From the NCBI GenBank assembly GCA_947453965.1, contig CANGIQ010000014.1, forward strand, positions 1 to 64,000: a stretch of 64,000 bases of DNA. The letters run 5' to 3'. Below are positions 18,158-26,984 of the stretch, one piece after another; within the stretch, counting starts at the first letter, position 1, and every line of letters begins with the position of its first letter. Both the position numbers and the translations under genes were made by a program. Under the pieces are notes generated by a model. It searched no databases, had not been told where the DNA came from, and worked only from the letters and a program-made list of their open reading frames with translations. This stretch comes from Comamonadaceae bacterium. Its GTDB lineage: Bacteria > Pseudomonadota > Gammaproteobacteria > Burkholderiales > Burkholderiaceae_C.

Positions 18158-19435
18158 TTATTTGACTCTTTCAATGTCAGCGCCAATGGCGCGCAACTTG
18201 GCTTCCATCTTGTCGTAGCCACGGTCCAAGTGGTAAATGCGGTCCACCAAGGTTTCGCCATCCGCCACCAAACCTGCAATCACCAAGGAGGCCGAGGCGC
18301 GCAAGTCGGTGGCCATGACGGTGGCACCTGAGAGTTGCTTGACGCCTTCGAGCACCGCCACTTTGCCATCGATCTGGATGTGCGCGCCCAAGCGCACCAA
18401 CTCGTTGACGTGCATGAAGCGGTTTTCAAAAATCGTTTCCGTCACCTTGGACGCGCCCTTGGCAATCGCGTTCAACACCATGAACTGCGCTTGCATGTCG
18501 GTGGGAAAGCCTGGGTATTCGGTGGTGCGAAAGTTTTGCGCCTTCAGGTGCTCGTACGCCGGCGCTGTGCCTTGGATGCGAATGCCGTCCGCACTGGCGG
18601 TCACGACAGCACCGGCATCGCGCAGCTTGTCGATCACGGCGTCCAAATGGTCGGCACGGGCGTGACGCAAAAACACATCGCCACCTGTCGCCGCCACTGC
18701 GCACAAGAAGGTGCCGGCTTCAATGCGGTCGGCCACCACCTTGTGGCTGCAACCGTGCAAACGCTCCACACCTTGGATATGGATGCGGCTCGTGCCATGG
18801 CCTTCAATCTTGGCGCCCATGGCGATGAGCATTTCAGCCAAATCGGGGATCTCGGGCTCTTGGGCGGCGTTTTCCAACACGGTTTCGCCTTCGGCCAAAG
18901 CAGCCGCCATCAAGAAGTTTTCGGTGCCCGTCACGGTCACCATGTCGGTGGCAATGCGTGCGCCTTTGAGACGCGTGCGACCGCCGCCCAACTTGGCGAC
19001 CATGTAGCCGTGCTCCACCTCAATTTCAGCGCCCATGGCTTGCAGACCTTTGAGGTGCTGATCCACCGGGCGTGAACCAATCGCGCAGCCGCCAGGCAAG
19101 GACACCTTGGCGTGGCCAAAGCGGGCCAACAAGGGACCGAGGGCCAGCACCGAGGCGCGCATGGTTTTCACCAACTCGTAAGGCGCTTCGGGGTTGTTCA
19201 ACCCGCCCGCATTCAAGCTGACCGTGCCGTCATCGGCACGCTCGGCGGTGACGCCCATGTTGCGGATGAGCTTGAGCATGGTGGCCACGTCTTGCAGCTG
19301 TGGCACGTTGTGCAAGGTCACGGGTTGATCGGTCAACAAGGCCGCGCACAGCTCAGGCAAGGCCGCATTTTTAGCACCAGAAATCAGCACTTCGCCCTGG
19401 AGTGGACGACCGCCACGGATTAAAAGTTTGTCCAT
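18158..19435 (-). CDS. murA: UDP-N-acetylglucosamine 1-carboxyvinyltransferase MurA
   Basis: MurA transfers enolpyruvate from PEP to UDP-GlcNAc, the first committed step of peptidoglycan synthesis. The 425-residue product has the fosfomycin-target cysteine C117 in [12 protein letters not shown] and K22 in the SGAKNAALP segment. It is the typical length. It sits between an IbaG-like gene (7 nt upstream) and hisG (immediately downstream), linking the envelope and histidine genes in one transcription unit. Confidence 0.97.
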   Translation of the reverse strand: MDKLLIRGGRPLQGEVLISGAKNAALPELCAALLTDQPVTLHNVPQLQDVATMLKLIRNMGVTAERADDGTVSLNAGGLNNPEAPYELVKTMRASVLALGPLLARFGHAKVSLPGGCAIGSRPVDQHLKGLQAMGAEIEVEHGYMVAKLGGGRTRLKGARIATDMVTVTGTENFLMAAALAEGETVLENAAQEPEIPDLAEMLIAMGAKIEGHGTSRIHIQGVERLHGCSHKVVADRIEAGTFLCAVAATGGDVFLRHARADHLDAVIDKLRDAGAVVTASADGIRIQGTAPAYEHLKAQNFRTTEYPGFPTDMQAQFMVLNAIAKGASKVTETIFENRFMHVNELVRLGAHIQIDGKVAVLEGVKQLSGATVMATDLRASASLVIAGLVADGETLVDRIYHLDRGYDKMEAKLRAIGADIERVK

Positions 19436-19442
19436 AAATCGT

Positions 19443-19697
19443 TCAGGCCTTGTCCGCAGCGGGAAGCGCTTGCCACTCGGCAGGCGTGTAGGTTTTCATC
19501 GACAAGGCATGCACCTCATCGGTTTTGATTTTTTCGCCCAAGGTGGCGTACACGCGCTGGTGACGCTGAATCAAGCGCTTGCCCTCAAACTCGGCCGACA
19601 CCAAGGTGGCATACCAATGGCGGCCATCGCCCTCCACCTGCAGGTGCGCGCAAGGCAGGCCCGCAGCGATCAACGCTTGTAATTCTTGTGCTGTCAT
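19443..19697 (-). CDS. ibaG: BolA-family protein, IbaG-like
   Basis: The 84-residue product has the BolA fold ([23 protein letters not shown], then [16 protein letters not shown] and [12 protein letters not shown]). BolA proteins of this type work with monothiol glutaredoxins in Fe-S handling and acid stress. Placement between mla-type genes and murA is the standard site for ibaG in proteobacteria, which supports the subtype. Confidence 0.9.
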   Translation of the reverse strand: MTAQELQALIAAGLPCAHLQVEGDGRHWYATLVSAEFEGKRLIQRHQRVYATLGEKIKTDEVHALSMKTYTPAEWQALPAADKA

Positions 19698-19710
19698 GTG
19701 GAGACTTTCT

Positions 19711-20490
19711 TCATCCTCGAATTTTGTAACCCGTGCGCAGCAAATGCAGCGCCACTGCCGAGACCACGCTCAAGCAGGCCCCGACCACGCCCAGGCTCAA
19801 CCAGGGTGAGACATCGCTTTGGCCAAAAAAGCCGTAACGAAAACCGTCGATCATGTAGAAGAACGGGTTGAGGTGACTCACGCTTTGCCAAAAGCTGGGC
19901 AATGAGTGGATGGAATAAAACACGCCGCTCAAAAACGTCATCGGCATGATGATGAAGTTTTGAAACGCCGCCATTTGGTCAAACTTATCGGCCCACAAAC
20001 CAGCGATCAAACCGAGCGAACCCAGCATGAAAGCGCCCGCCACAGCAAAAGTAATCACCCACACCGGCTCGCAAGGCATGAGCGAAAAATTCAGCACCGA
20101 CGATTGCCAAACGAACAACACGCCCGCCAACAACACACCCGCGCCGACCACCAGACCGCGCACCATGGCAGACAAGGCATAGGCAAAAAACCAGCTCCAG
20201 TGCGACAGCGGCGTGAGCAATAAAAATACCAAGTTGCCCATGATCTTGCTTTGCACCATGGACGACGAGCTGTTGGCAAACGCGTTTTGCAACACGCTCA
20301 TCATCACCAAGCCAGGAATCAAAAACGCGGTGTAGCTCACGTCCTTGTACACCTGCACATGCGCTTCAAGCACATGGCCAAAAATCATCAGATACATCAC
20401 CGCGGTCAACACCGGTGCGGCCACGGTTTGGAAACCGACTTTCCAAAAACGCAGCACTTCTTTGTAAAACAACATGCTCCAGCCGGTCAT
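19711..20490 (-). CDS. ABC-2 type transporter permease
   Basis: The 259-residue integral membrane protein has about six hydrophobic segments and the ABC-2 motif region around FLSGVFYSIHSLPSFWQSVSHLNPF near the C-terminus. It resembles the YadH family of exporter permeases. The ATPase gene is upstream on the same strand, separated by an 85-nt intergenic repeat. The exported substrate is not evident; proximity to the Mla genes hints at an envelope role, which is inference. Confidence 0.88.
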   Translation of the reverse strand: MTGWSMLFYKEVLRFWKVGFQTVAAPVLTAVMYLMIFGHVLEAHVQVYKDVSYTAFLIPGLVMMSVLQNAFANSSSSMVQSKIMGNLVFLLLTPLSHWSWFFAYALSAMVRGLVVGAGVLLAGVLFVWQSSVLNFSLMPCEPVWVITFAVAGAFMLGSLGLIAGLWADKFDQMAAFQNFIIMPMTFLSGVFYSIHSLPSFWQSVSHLNPFFYMIDGFRYGFFGQSDVSPWLSLGVVGACLSVVSAVALHLLRTGYKIRG

Positions 20491-20575
20491 CAGGACAGCC
20501 CTCCGCAGGGCCGCCCCAAGAAGGGCAGCGCCCCCTCGGGGGGCAGTGAGTACACGAAGTGACGAACGTGGGGGC
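20491..20575. repeat. GC-rich intergenic repeat, Comamonadaceae type
   Basis: The gap between two genes of one ABC transporter is filled by small nested palindromes: GCCCT/AGGGC (about 20498-20511) and GCCCCC/GGGGGC (about 20530-20543), followed by a CACGAAGTGACGAACGTG block. On the minus strand it begins at the ATPase stop codon as TGAGCCCCCACGTTCGTC. I recall closely similar sequences between genes of Acidovorax, Polaromonas and relatives, but I cannot run a search, so the family assignment is from memory. Confidence 0.55.
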
Positions 20576-21493
20576 TCATACTTTCACCTCTTCGTTGCGA
20601 TGCATCACGTCCAGGAACACGTCTTCCAAGTCGGCTTTGCGAATTTCCACATCTTCTGCGTGCAGCCCCGCTTCGCGCACGGCCGCGAGGTAGCGCTCGA
20701 TCTCCAGGGCGTCGTTCGCGGGGAACTGCACAATGCGCCCCGTCACGCGCGCCTTGGCCGCCAATGCGGGGGGCAACTCGGCATCTAATTTGAAACGCAG
20801 CACATTGCTCGAAGCCGCATTGAGCAACTCGCAGGTGGCGTCCAGCGCCACGACCTTGCCGTTTTTCAACATGGCGATGCGTCCGCACAAGGCTTCGGCT
20901 TCTTCCAAATAATGGGTGGTCAGCAACACGGTGCTGCCCTCGCGGTTGAGACGCGCAATGAATTGCCACAAGGTTTGGCGCAGCTCCACGTCCACACCTG
21001 CGGTGGGCTCATCGAGCACGATGACAGGCGGTTTGTGCACCAAGGCTTGCGCCACCAACATGCGGCGCTTCATGCCACCAGAGAGTTGGCGCATGTTGTG
21101 GCTGGCTTTATCGCTCAACCCCAAGCAGTGCAACAACTCGTCAATCCAGTCGTCGTTGTGTTTGACGCCAAAGTAGCCGGATTGAAACTGCAAAGCTTCG
21201 CGGACATTGAAAAACGGGTCAAACACCAACTCTTGCGGCACCACCCCCAACAGACGGCGCGCTTGGGCAGATTGCGTCGCCACATTCACACCCTGAACCA
21301 GCACGGCACCCGAGGTGGCTTGGGCCAAACCCGCCAAGATGCTGATGAGCGTGGTCTTGCCGGCCCCGTTGGGGCCTAAGAGGGCAAAAAACTCGCCTTG
21401 TTGAATGTCAAAACTCACGCCGTCGAGGGCCTGGAATGGACCTCGGGCGGTTTGAAAAGTTTTGGAGACGGATTGGAATGAGATAGCAGGCAT
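20576..21493 (-). CDS. ABC transporter ATP-binding protein (YadG-like)
   Basis: The 305-residue product is a complete ABC ATPase: Walker A GPNGAGKTT (40-48), signature LSGGMKRRM, Walker B VIVLDEPTAGVD and switch histidine TTHYLEEAE. An extended C-terminal domain of about 85 residues follows, as in drug- or polysaccharide-type exporters. It pairs with the ABC-2 permease downstream. The substrate cannot be deduced. Confidence 0.92.
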   Translation of the reverse strand: MPAISFQSVSKTFQTARGPFQALDGVSFDIQQGEFFALLGPNGAGKTTLISILAGLAQATSGAVLVQGVNVATQSAQARRLLGVVPQELVFDPFFNVREALQFQSGYFGVKHNDDWIDELLHCLGLSDKASHNMRQLSGGMKRRMLVAQALVHKPPVIVLDEPTAGVDVELRQTLWQFIARLNREGSTVLLTTHYLEEAEALCGRIAMLKNGKVVALDATCELLNAASSNVLRFKLDAELPPALAAKARVTGRIVQFPANDALEIERYLAAVREAGLHAEDVEIRKADLEDVFLDVMHRNEEVKV

Positions 21494-21543
21494 GGGCAGC
21501 CTTGGATTTTAAGGCTTTGCCAATGCCCTCGGGGAATTGAGGC

Positions 21544-21825
21544 TCAGACCAGCAATTCGCTGACGCCGTAGACCTTGGCCAGCGCCTGGGCACGTTCGGG
21601 CAAACCTGTCACCCGCAAGGTCCCGCCTTGGGCCAACACCGCGCGGCGGCACGCCAGCACCACGGCCAAAGCAGAGGAATCAAACTGGGTCAGCGCGGAG
21701 GCGTCCAGCACCGCATCACCGCCTTGGGCCAAACGCGCCAGCAAAGACGCGACCAAGCCATCGGCCACCGACTGTGCTTGGGCTTGGATCAAGGTGGCAG
21801 GCAAAGCCAAAGCGGTAGCAGACAT
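21544..21825 (-). CDS. mlaB: STAS-domain protein MlaB
   Basis: The 93-residue STAS protein (DAVLDASALTQFDSSALAVV) matches MlaB, the small cytoplasmic subunit that binds the MlaF ATPase and is needed for activity of the Mla phospholipid transporter. The conserved DSSALAV serine-containing loop is intact. It directly follows mlaC (2-nt gap). Confidence 0.88.
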   Translation of the reverse strand: MSATALALPATLIQAQAQSVADGLVASLLARLAQGGDAVLDASALTQFDSSALAVVLACRRAVLAQGGTLRVTGLPERAQALAKVYGVSELLV

Positions 21826-21827
21826 GT

Positions 21828-22487
21828 TTATTTACCGCTGCGTTGGTTGGATTTGTTGCGCTCAGCCAAGCTCGCGATCAAGCCGTCCACGCCCTTGGCG
21901 TTGATTTCTTGGGCAAATTGGCTGCGGTAGTTGTCGACCAACCAAACGCCCATGACGTTCAGGTTGTAAATGCGCCAACCCGATGCATCGCCAGACGCTT
22001 TTTCGACCCGGTAGTCGAGCTGAATCGGGTCACCCTTGCCACGCACTTCGGTGCGCACGATCACTTCTTTGTCGTCGGGCGCAGCACGCAGGGGCTTGAC
22101 CACAATAGTTTGATCGCTGACTTGGCTCAACGCACCCGAATAGGTGCGCACCAACAAAGTTTTGAATTCTTCTTGCAAGCGTTTTTGCTGCTCTGGCGTG
22201 GCTTGGCGCCAGCCTGGGCCCACAGCCGACGCCGTCATGCGCTGAAAATTCAAATGCGGCATGACGCGTTGGTCCACCAAGACACCAATCTTGTTGGTGT
22301 CGCCAGACAAGATCGATTTGTCGGCCTTGATGGTGTCCAAAATATCGGTGGACACACGCTTGATGAAGGCATCGGGCGTATCGTCCACCGCGGCTGCGGC
22401 GCCCGACATGGCCAAGCATCCGGCCAGCATCAACGCCAGCGCAGACAGCGCTTGGGCCCAAAAATGACGTGAAGACAAGTGTTTCAT
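21828..22487 (-). CDS. mlaC: Periplasmic phospholipid-binding protein MlaC
   Basis: MlaC shuttles phospholipids between the outer-membrane MlaA complex and the inner-membrane MlaFEDB complex. The 219-residue product has an N-terminal signal peptide (LSALALMLAGCLAMSGAAAA) and the family segments DTIKADKSILSGDTNKI, MPHLNFQRMTASAVG and WRIYNLNVMGVWLVDNYR. The signal region contains LAGC, so a lipid-modified form cannot be excluded. The ATG at 22487 has GGAA upstream; 22496 is an alternative. Confidence 0.92.
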   Translation of the reverse strand: MKHLSSRHFWAQALSALALMLAGCLAMSGAAAAVDDTPDAFIKRVSTDILDTIKADKSILSGDTNKIGVLVDQRVMPHLNFQRMTASAVGPGWRQATPEQQKRLQEEFKTLLVRTYSGALSQVSDQTIVVKPLRAAPDDKEVIVRTEVRGKGDPIQLDYRVEKASGDASGWRIYNLNVMGVWLVDNYRSQFAQEINAKGVDGLIASLAERNKSNQRSGK

Positions 22488-22532
22488 GGTGATCATTCCA
22501 ACGATTCGGTTTTTCTTTAACGCCTCAAGCCA

Positions 22533-23285
22533 TCACTTGGTCGACGCAGGTTCGGCGCTGGGGTCTGGCAAATCATCCTCTTCGGGCGGATTGCCGTCGT
22601 AAATTTGAGAACGGCGGTACTGCAAATACGAATCACGCGTGAAGCTGTATTTGTCCAAAGCCGCTTCTTCCAACATGTTCGTCGCTTTGAGCAAATCGGC
22701 ACGCTTTTCAACAATGCGCAAGCCCATGGCGCTGTTGCGGGTGGGGATGTGATCCAAGTGACGCACCACGTCTGCGGAGGTGTCCACTGGCAAACCTGCT
22801 GTGTCACGCAGCGTAGAGGGGCCTAACACCGGCAAGACCAGATAAGGCCCACTCGGAACACCCCAGTAACCCAAGGTTTGGCCAAAGTCCTCGGTGTGAC
22901 GTTGCAACTTGATTTCAGTCGCCACATCAAAAATGCCGTACACACCGAACACCGTGTTCACCACCACGCGCATGAAAGACTCAGCCGTGTCACGTCCCTT
23001 GAGCTGCAAACCGTTGTTGACGGTCGACCAGGCGTCCGAGAGGTTGTTGAACACATTGCGCACGCCTTTTTGCACCAAGTCTGGCGTGACATCGCGGTAG
23101 CCCGTGGCCACAGGCTTGAGCACGTTTTCATCCAAGCTGTCGTTAAAGCGCGAGATGCTGCGGTTCATCGGCTCCAACGGGTCTTTGGGGTTGGCATTCG
23201 GACCGGTGGCACATCCCGTGAGAGAAAGGCTGGCAACCAGTGCCAACCCCAGACTCAAGCGATGCAAGTGATTCGCAACCTTCAT
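22533..23285 (-). CDS. mlaA: Outer-membrane lipoprotein MlaA (VacJ)
   Basis: MlaA sits in the outer membrane and removes phospholipids from its outer leaflet. The 250-residue product has a lipobox LTGC with C25 as the lipidated cysteine, and the family segments DPLEPMNRSISRFND, VRNVFNNLSDAWSTVNNGLQ, TVFGVYGIFDVATE and GQTLGYWGVPSGPYLVLPVLGPS. It overlaps mlaD by 4 nt. Having mlaA in the mlaFED operon is usual for betaproteobacteria but not for E. coli. Confidence 0.95.
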   Translation of the reverse strand: MKVANHLHRLSLGLALVASLSLTGCATGPNANPKDPLEPMNRSISRFNDSLDENVLKPVATGYRDVTPDLVQKGVRNVFNNLSDAWSTVNNGLQLKGRDTAESFMRVVVNTVFGVYGIFDVATEIKLQRHTEDFGQTLGYWGVPSGPYLVLPVLGPSTLRDTAGLPVDTSADVVRHLDHIPTRNSAMGLRIVEKRADLLKATNMLEEAALDKYSFTRDSYLQYRRSQIYDGNPPEEDDLPDPSAEPASTK

Positions 23286-23761
23286 TTTTGACCTTGTTTG
23301 GCGTCAGGTTCAGCCGCTTTGTTGAACAAGAACTGGCTGATCAAATTCTCCAGCACCACCGCAGATTGGGTGGTTTGAATGCGGTCGCCCGCAGCCAAGT
23401 TCTCACCCTCGGCGCCTGCTTCAATGCCAATGTATTGCTCGCCGAGCAAACCACTGGTCAAAATTTTCAACGAACTGTCTTTGGGAAATTGGTAACGGCT
23501 CTCGAGCGACATGGTCACCGTGGCTTGAAAGGTCTTGTCATCGAAGGTGACCGACTCCACGCGCCCGACCACCACGCCCGCGCTCTTGACGGCGGCTTGG
23601 CGCTTCAAACCACCGATGTTGTCAAAGCGGGCGCTGACCAGGTAGTTGGACTGGAAATTCAAGCTCAACAAATTGGCTGACTTCAAGGCCAAGAACAAAA
23701 TGGCCGTGGCGCCCAACAGCACGAACAGGCCTACCCACACATCATTTTTGGAGCGTTGCAT
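23282..23761 (-). CDS. mlaD: MCE-domain protein MlaD
   Basis: MlaD forms a hexameric ring in the periplasm that carries lipid between MlaC and the MlaE permease. The 159-residue product has one N-terminal membrane helix (LFVLLGATAILFLAL) and the MCE domain (YLVSARFDNIGGLKRQAAVKSAGVVVGRV split over residues about 40-70; SGLLGEQYIGIEAG). Confidence 0.94.
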   Translation of the reverse strand: MQRSKNDVWVGLFVLLGATAILFLALKSANLLSLNFQSNYLVSARFDNIGGLKRQAAVKSAGVVVGRVESVTFDDKTFQATVTMSLESRYQFPKDSSLKILTSGLLGEQYIGIEAGAEGENLAAGDRIQTTQSAVVLENLISQFLFNKAAEPDAKQGQK

Positions 23762-23776
23762 AGCTTCCTCGATTCA

Positions 23777-24553
23777 TCAAATACTGAACATCATGGCGGT
23801 GAGGATGAAGTCCAACCCCAACACAGCCAACGAAGCGACCACCACCGTCTTGGTGGTGGCACGCGAAACACCTTCTGGAGTGGGCTGGGCCTCATAGCCT
23901 TGCAGCAGCGCCACAAACGTCACGGTCACGCCGAACACCACGCTCTTGACCACGCCGTTGCCCACGTCTTTCCACACGTCCACGCCGCCTTGCATCTGGC
24001 TCCAAAACGAGCCCGCATCGACACCAATCATCAAGACGCCCACCATCCAGCCACCCAAAATACCCACCGCGCTGAACACAGCCGAGAGCAAAGGCAAAGC
24101 GATGATGCCGCCCCAAAAGCGCGGGCCCAAAATGCGACGCACGGGGTCGACCGCCATCATGTCCATGGCGCTGAGCTGCTCACCGGCTTTCATCAAACCA
24201 ATCTCAGCGGTCAGCGAGGTACCGGCGCGGCCTGCAAACAGCAAGGCGCTCACCACCGGGCCGAGTTCGCGCACCAAACTCAAGGCCACCAACAAACCCA
24301 GCGCTTCAGAAGAGCCGTAGCGCTGCAAGGTGTAGTAGCCCTGCAAGCTGAGCACAAAACCCACAAACAAACCCGACACAGCAATGATGGCCAGCGAGTA
24401 GTTGCCCAAAAAATGCACTTGGTCACGCACCAGCCCAAAGCGGCGCATGTTCTCGCCAAACAAGCCCACCAAACGCATGAAGAGTCGCGCGCCATGACCC
24501 AAATCGGCCAAGTAGCTGCGCACTGCAAAGCCTAAATTGGCGACAAATTTCAT
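23777..24553 (-). CDS. mlaE: Lipid ABC transporter permease MlaE
   Basis: The 258-residue integral membrane protein is the MlaE/YrbE family permease. Signature segments include SGLFVGFVLSLQGYYTLQRYG, LGPVVSALLFAGRAGTSLTAEIG (given in part) and EQLSAMDMMAVDPVRRIL. Five to six membrane helices are visible. The ATG overlaps the mlaF stop by 4 nt. Confidence 0.95.
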   Translation of the reverse strand: MKFVANLGFAVRSYLADLGHGARLFMRLVGLFGENMRRFGLVRDQVHFLGNYSLAIIAVSGLFVGFVLSLQGYYTLQRYGSSEALGLLVALSLVRELGPVVSALLFAGRAGTSLTAEIGLMKAGEQLSAMDMMAVDPVRRILGPRFWGGIIALPLLSAVFSAVGILGGWMVGVLMIGVDAGSFWSQMQGGVDVWKDVGNGVVKSVVFGVTVTFVALLQGYEAQPTPEGVSRATTKTVVVASLAVLGLDFILTAMMFSI

Positions 24554-25383
24554 GCCGAACCTCCGACGCCAAAATCGTCCGCCACCGACGGGCCGGGGTA
24601 ATGAAAGCGCACAGGCCCCTCAGGCACTGCGCTGACAAACTGGTGCACCAAGGGGTCGGTGCTTTGGCGCACTTCATCAGGCGTGCCTTGTGCAGCAATC
24701 TTGCCGTTGGCCAACACAATCACTTGGTCAGCGATGTGGAAGGTTTCGTCCAAATCATGCGACACGATGATGCTGGTCAGCCCTAAGGTGTCGTTGAGCT
24801 GGCGAATCAAACGCGCTGCTGTGCCCAGAGAAATCGGGTCCAAGCCCGCAAATGGCTCGTCATACATCACCAGCTGGGGGTCCAAGGCCATGGCACGCGC
24901 TAAGGCCACACGCCGTGCCATGCCGCCTGAGACCTCACTCGGCATCAAATCGCGCGCGCCACGCAGGCCCACGGCTTGGAGCTTCATCAACACGATGTCG
25001 CGAATCATGGACTCGCTCAAGTCGGTGTGCTCACGCAAGGGAAACGCCACGTTGTCAAACACGCTCAAATCGGTGAACAAAGCGCCAAACTGGAACAGCA
25101 TGCCCATGCGACGACGCACAGCATATAGACCCGCTGGGTCGAGGGATGCAATTTCTTGACCGTCAAACGTCAAGCTGCCCGATTGCGCGCGGTACTGACC
25201 ACCGATCAAACGCAACACCGTGGTTTTACCGCCGCCCGAGGCCCCCATCAACGCCGTGACTTTGCCACGCGGCACGGTCAAGGTGATGCCATCCAGAATG
25301 ATGCGCTCGCCGTAGCCAAAGCGCACATCACGCAACGCGACCAGTGCATCGGGTTGGGTGGTAGGGGTAGGTGTGGAGGTCAT
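24550..25383 (-). CDS. mlaF: Lipid ABC transporter ATPase MlaF
   Basis: MlaF powers the Mla lipid transporter. From the ATG at 25383 the product has 277 residues with Walker A GASGGGKTT (47-55), signature SGGMARRV and Walker B LVMYDEPFAGLDPIS. The ATG sits within a few bases of the gltBD terminator hairpin and has no clear Shine-Dalgarno sequence. The frame continues upstream through the hairpin to a TTG at 25431, so the start is the least certain part of this call. Confidence 0.92.
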   Translation of the reverse strand: MTSTPTPTTQPDALVALRDVRFGYGERIILDGITLTVPRGKVTALMGASGGGKTTVLRLIGGQYRAQSGSLTFDGQEIASLDPAGLYAVRRRMGMLFQFGALFTDLSVFDNVAFPLREHTDLSESMIRDIVLMKLQAVGLRGARDLMPSEVSGGMARRVALARAMALDPQLVMYDEPFAGLDPISLGTAARLIRQLNDTLGLTSIIVSHDLDETFHIADQVIVLANGKIAAQGTPDEVRQSTDPLVHQFVSAVPEGPVRFHYPGPSVADDFGVGGSA

Positions 25384-25416
25384 AGAAAACAAAAGCCGGT
25401 AGGTGACCGGCTTTTG
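25384..25416 (-). terminator. Intrinsic terminator of gltBD, abutting mlaF
   Basis: AAAAGCCGGT and ACCGGCTTTT make a perfect 10-bp stem around a 5-nt loop; on the minus strand it is followed by GTTTTC and then at once by the mlaF ATG. Confidence 0.82.
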
Positions 25417-25461
25417 TGATTTTAAATCCAAGTCGTCACCGACTTGTAAAGTTGCGGTGAA

Positions 25462-26943
25462 TCAACGCGGTAAGTCGCTCGCACCCATCAAGAACTCATC
25501 CACAGCGCGTGCGGCCTGGCGACCTTCGCGGATGGCCCACACGACCAAGGATTGGCCGCGACGGATGTCACCGGCAGCAAACACTTTGGGCACATTGGTG
25601 GCATAGCCGCCTGTGAACTCAGTGCTGGCCTTGGCGTTGCCGCGTGCGTCTTTCTCGACGCCGAAGCCTTCCAAAATTGTGGCGACCGGGTTCACAAAAC
25701 CCATGGCCAGCAAGACCAAATCGGCTTTGACGATTTCTTCGGTGCCAGCCACTTCGACCATCTTGCCGTCTTTCCATTCCACGCGCACGGTTTTCACGCC
25801 TGTGACTTTGCCGTTTTCGCCCACAAACTCTTTGGTGGAGATGGCAAATTCACGCTTGAGCAAACCTTTTTCAGCGCTCTCGTCATGGCTGGAGCTGGTG
25901 CGCAGCTTCAGGGGCCAGTAAGGCCACACCAAAGGCTTGTTCTCATGCTCGGGCGGCATGGGCATCACTTCGAACTGAACCACGGCGGCAGCGCCATGGC
26001 GGGTGCTGGTGCCCACGCAATCAGAGCCGGTGTCACCACCGCCAATCACCACCACATGCTTGCCATCGGCACGCAATTGGTCTTTGAGCTTGTCGCCCGC
26101 ATTGACTTTGTTTTGCTGGGGCAAGAATTCCATCGCGAAGTGAATACCTGCCAAATCGCGGCCCGGCGCGGGCAAGTCACGTGACTGCTCGGAGCCACCG
26201 GTCAACAGCACGGCGTCAAAGTCTTTTTGCAACTGTGCAGGTGTGATGGTTTCCTTGGCCCAGTTGGTGACCTTGGATCCTTTGGGCAAGTCGCCCACCA
26301 TCACGCCGGTGCGGATGGTCACGCCTTCGGCTTCGAGCTGCTTAGCACGACGGTCGATGTGCGACTTTTCCATCTTGAAATCTGGAATGCCGTAACGCAG
26401 CAAGCCACCGATGCGGTCGTTCTTTTCGAACAAGGTCACATCGTGACCCACGCGTGCCAGCTGCTGCGCAGCGGCCATGCCGGCAGGGCCAGAGCCCACC
26501 ACCGCAATCTTCTTGCCGGTCTTGTGCGCCGCAGGCTTGGGCACCACCCAGCCTTCCGTCCAGGCCTTGTCGATGATGGCGTGTTCGATGGACTTGATGC
26601 CCACCGCGTCACCATTGAGGTTCACCACACACGCGGCCTCGCAAGGTGCGGGGCAAATGCGGCCGGTGAATTCGGGGAAGTTGTTGGTGCTGTGCAGCAC
26701 GTCGATCGCGTTCTTCCAATCGCCTTGGTAGACCAAGTCGTTGAAGTCGGGAATGATGTTGTTGACCGGGCAACCGTTGTTGCAAAACGGTGTGCCGCAG
26801 TCCATGCAACGTGCCGCTTGAGCGGTGGCTTGTTTGTCGTCCAGGCCAATCACAAATTCGTCGTAATTTTTCAAGCGCTCTTTGACGGGCTTGTAGCCCT
26901 CTTCGATGCGCTCAATTTCCATAAAGCCAGTGACTTTTCCCAT
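25462..26943 (-). CDS. gltD: Glutamate synthase (NADPH) small subunit
   Basis: GltD supplies electrons from NADPH to GltB for glutamate synthesis from 2-oxoglutarate and glutamine. The 493-residue product has the N-terminal Fe-S cysteines ([26 protein letters not shown]), an FAD-binding [10 protein letters not shown] motif and an NADP-binding GGGDTGSDC motif. It lies 41 nt after gltB and is followed by a strong terminator. Confidence 0.97.
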   Translation of the reverse strand: MGKVTGFMEIERIEEGYKPVKERLKNYDEFVIGLDDKQATAQAARCMDCGTPFCNNGCPVNNIIPDFNDLVYQGDWKNAIDVLHSTNNFPEFTGRICPAPCEAACVVNLNGDAVGIKSIEHAIIDKAWTEGWVVPKPAAHKTGKKIAVVGSGPAGMAAAQQLARVGHDVTLFEKNDRIGGLLRYGIPDFKMEKSHIDRRAKQLEAEGVTIRTGVMVGDLPKGSKVTNWAKETITPAQLQKDFDAVLLTGGSEQSRDLPAPGRDLAGIHFAMEFLPQQNKVNAGDKLKDQLRADGKHVVVIGGGDTGSDCVGTSTRHGAAAVVQFEVMPMPPEHENKPLVWPYWPLKLRTSSSHDESAEKGLLKREFAISTKEFVGENGKVTGVKTVRVEWKDGKMVEVAGTEEIVKADLVLLAMGFVNPVATILEGFGVEKDARGNAKASTEFTGGYATNVPKVFAAGDIRRGQSLVVWAIREGRQAARAVDEFLMGASDLPR

Positions 26944-26984
26944 GATTCAAATCCTATGTGCTTGTGCTTTGCAATACGTCTGCT

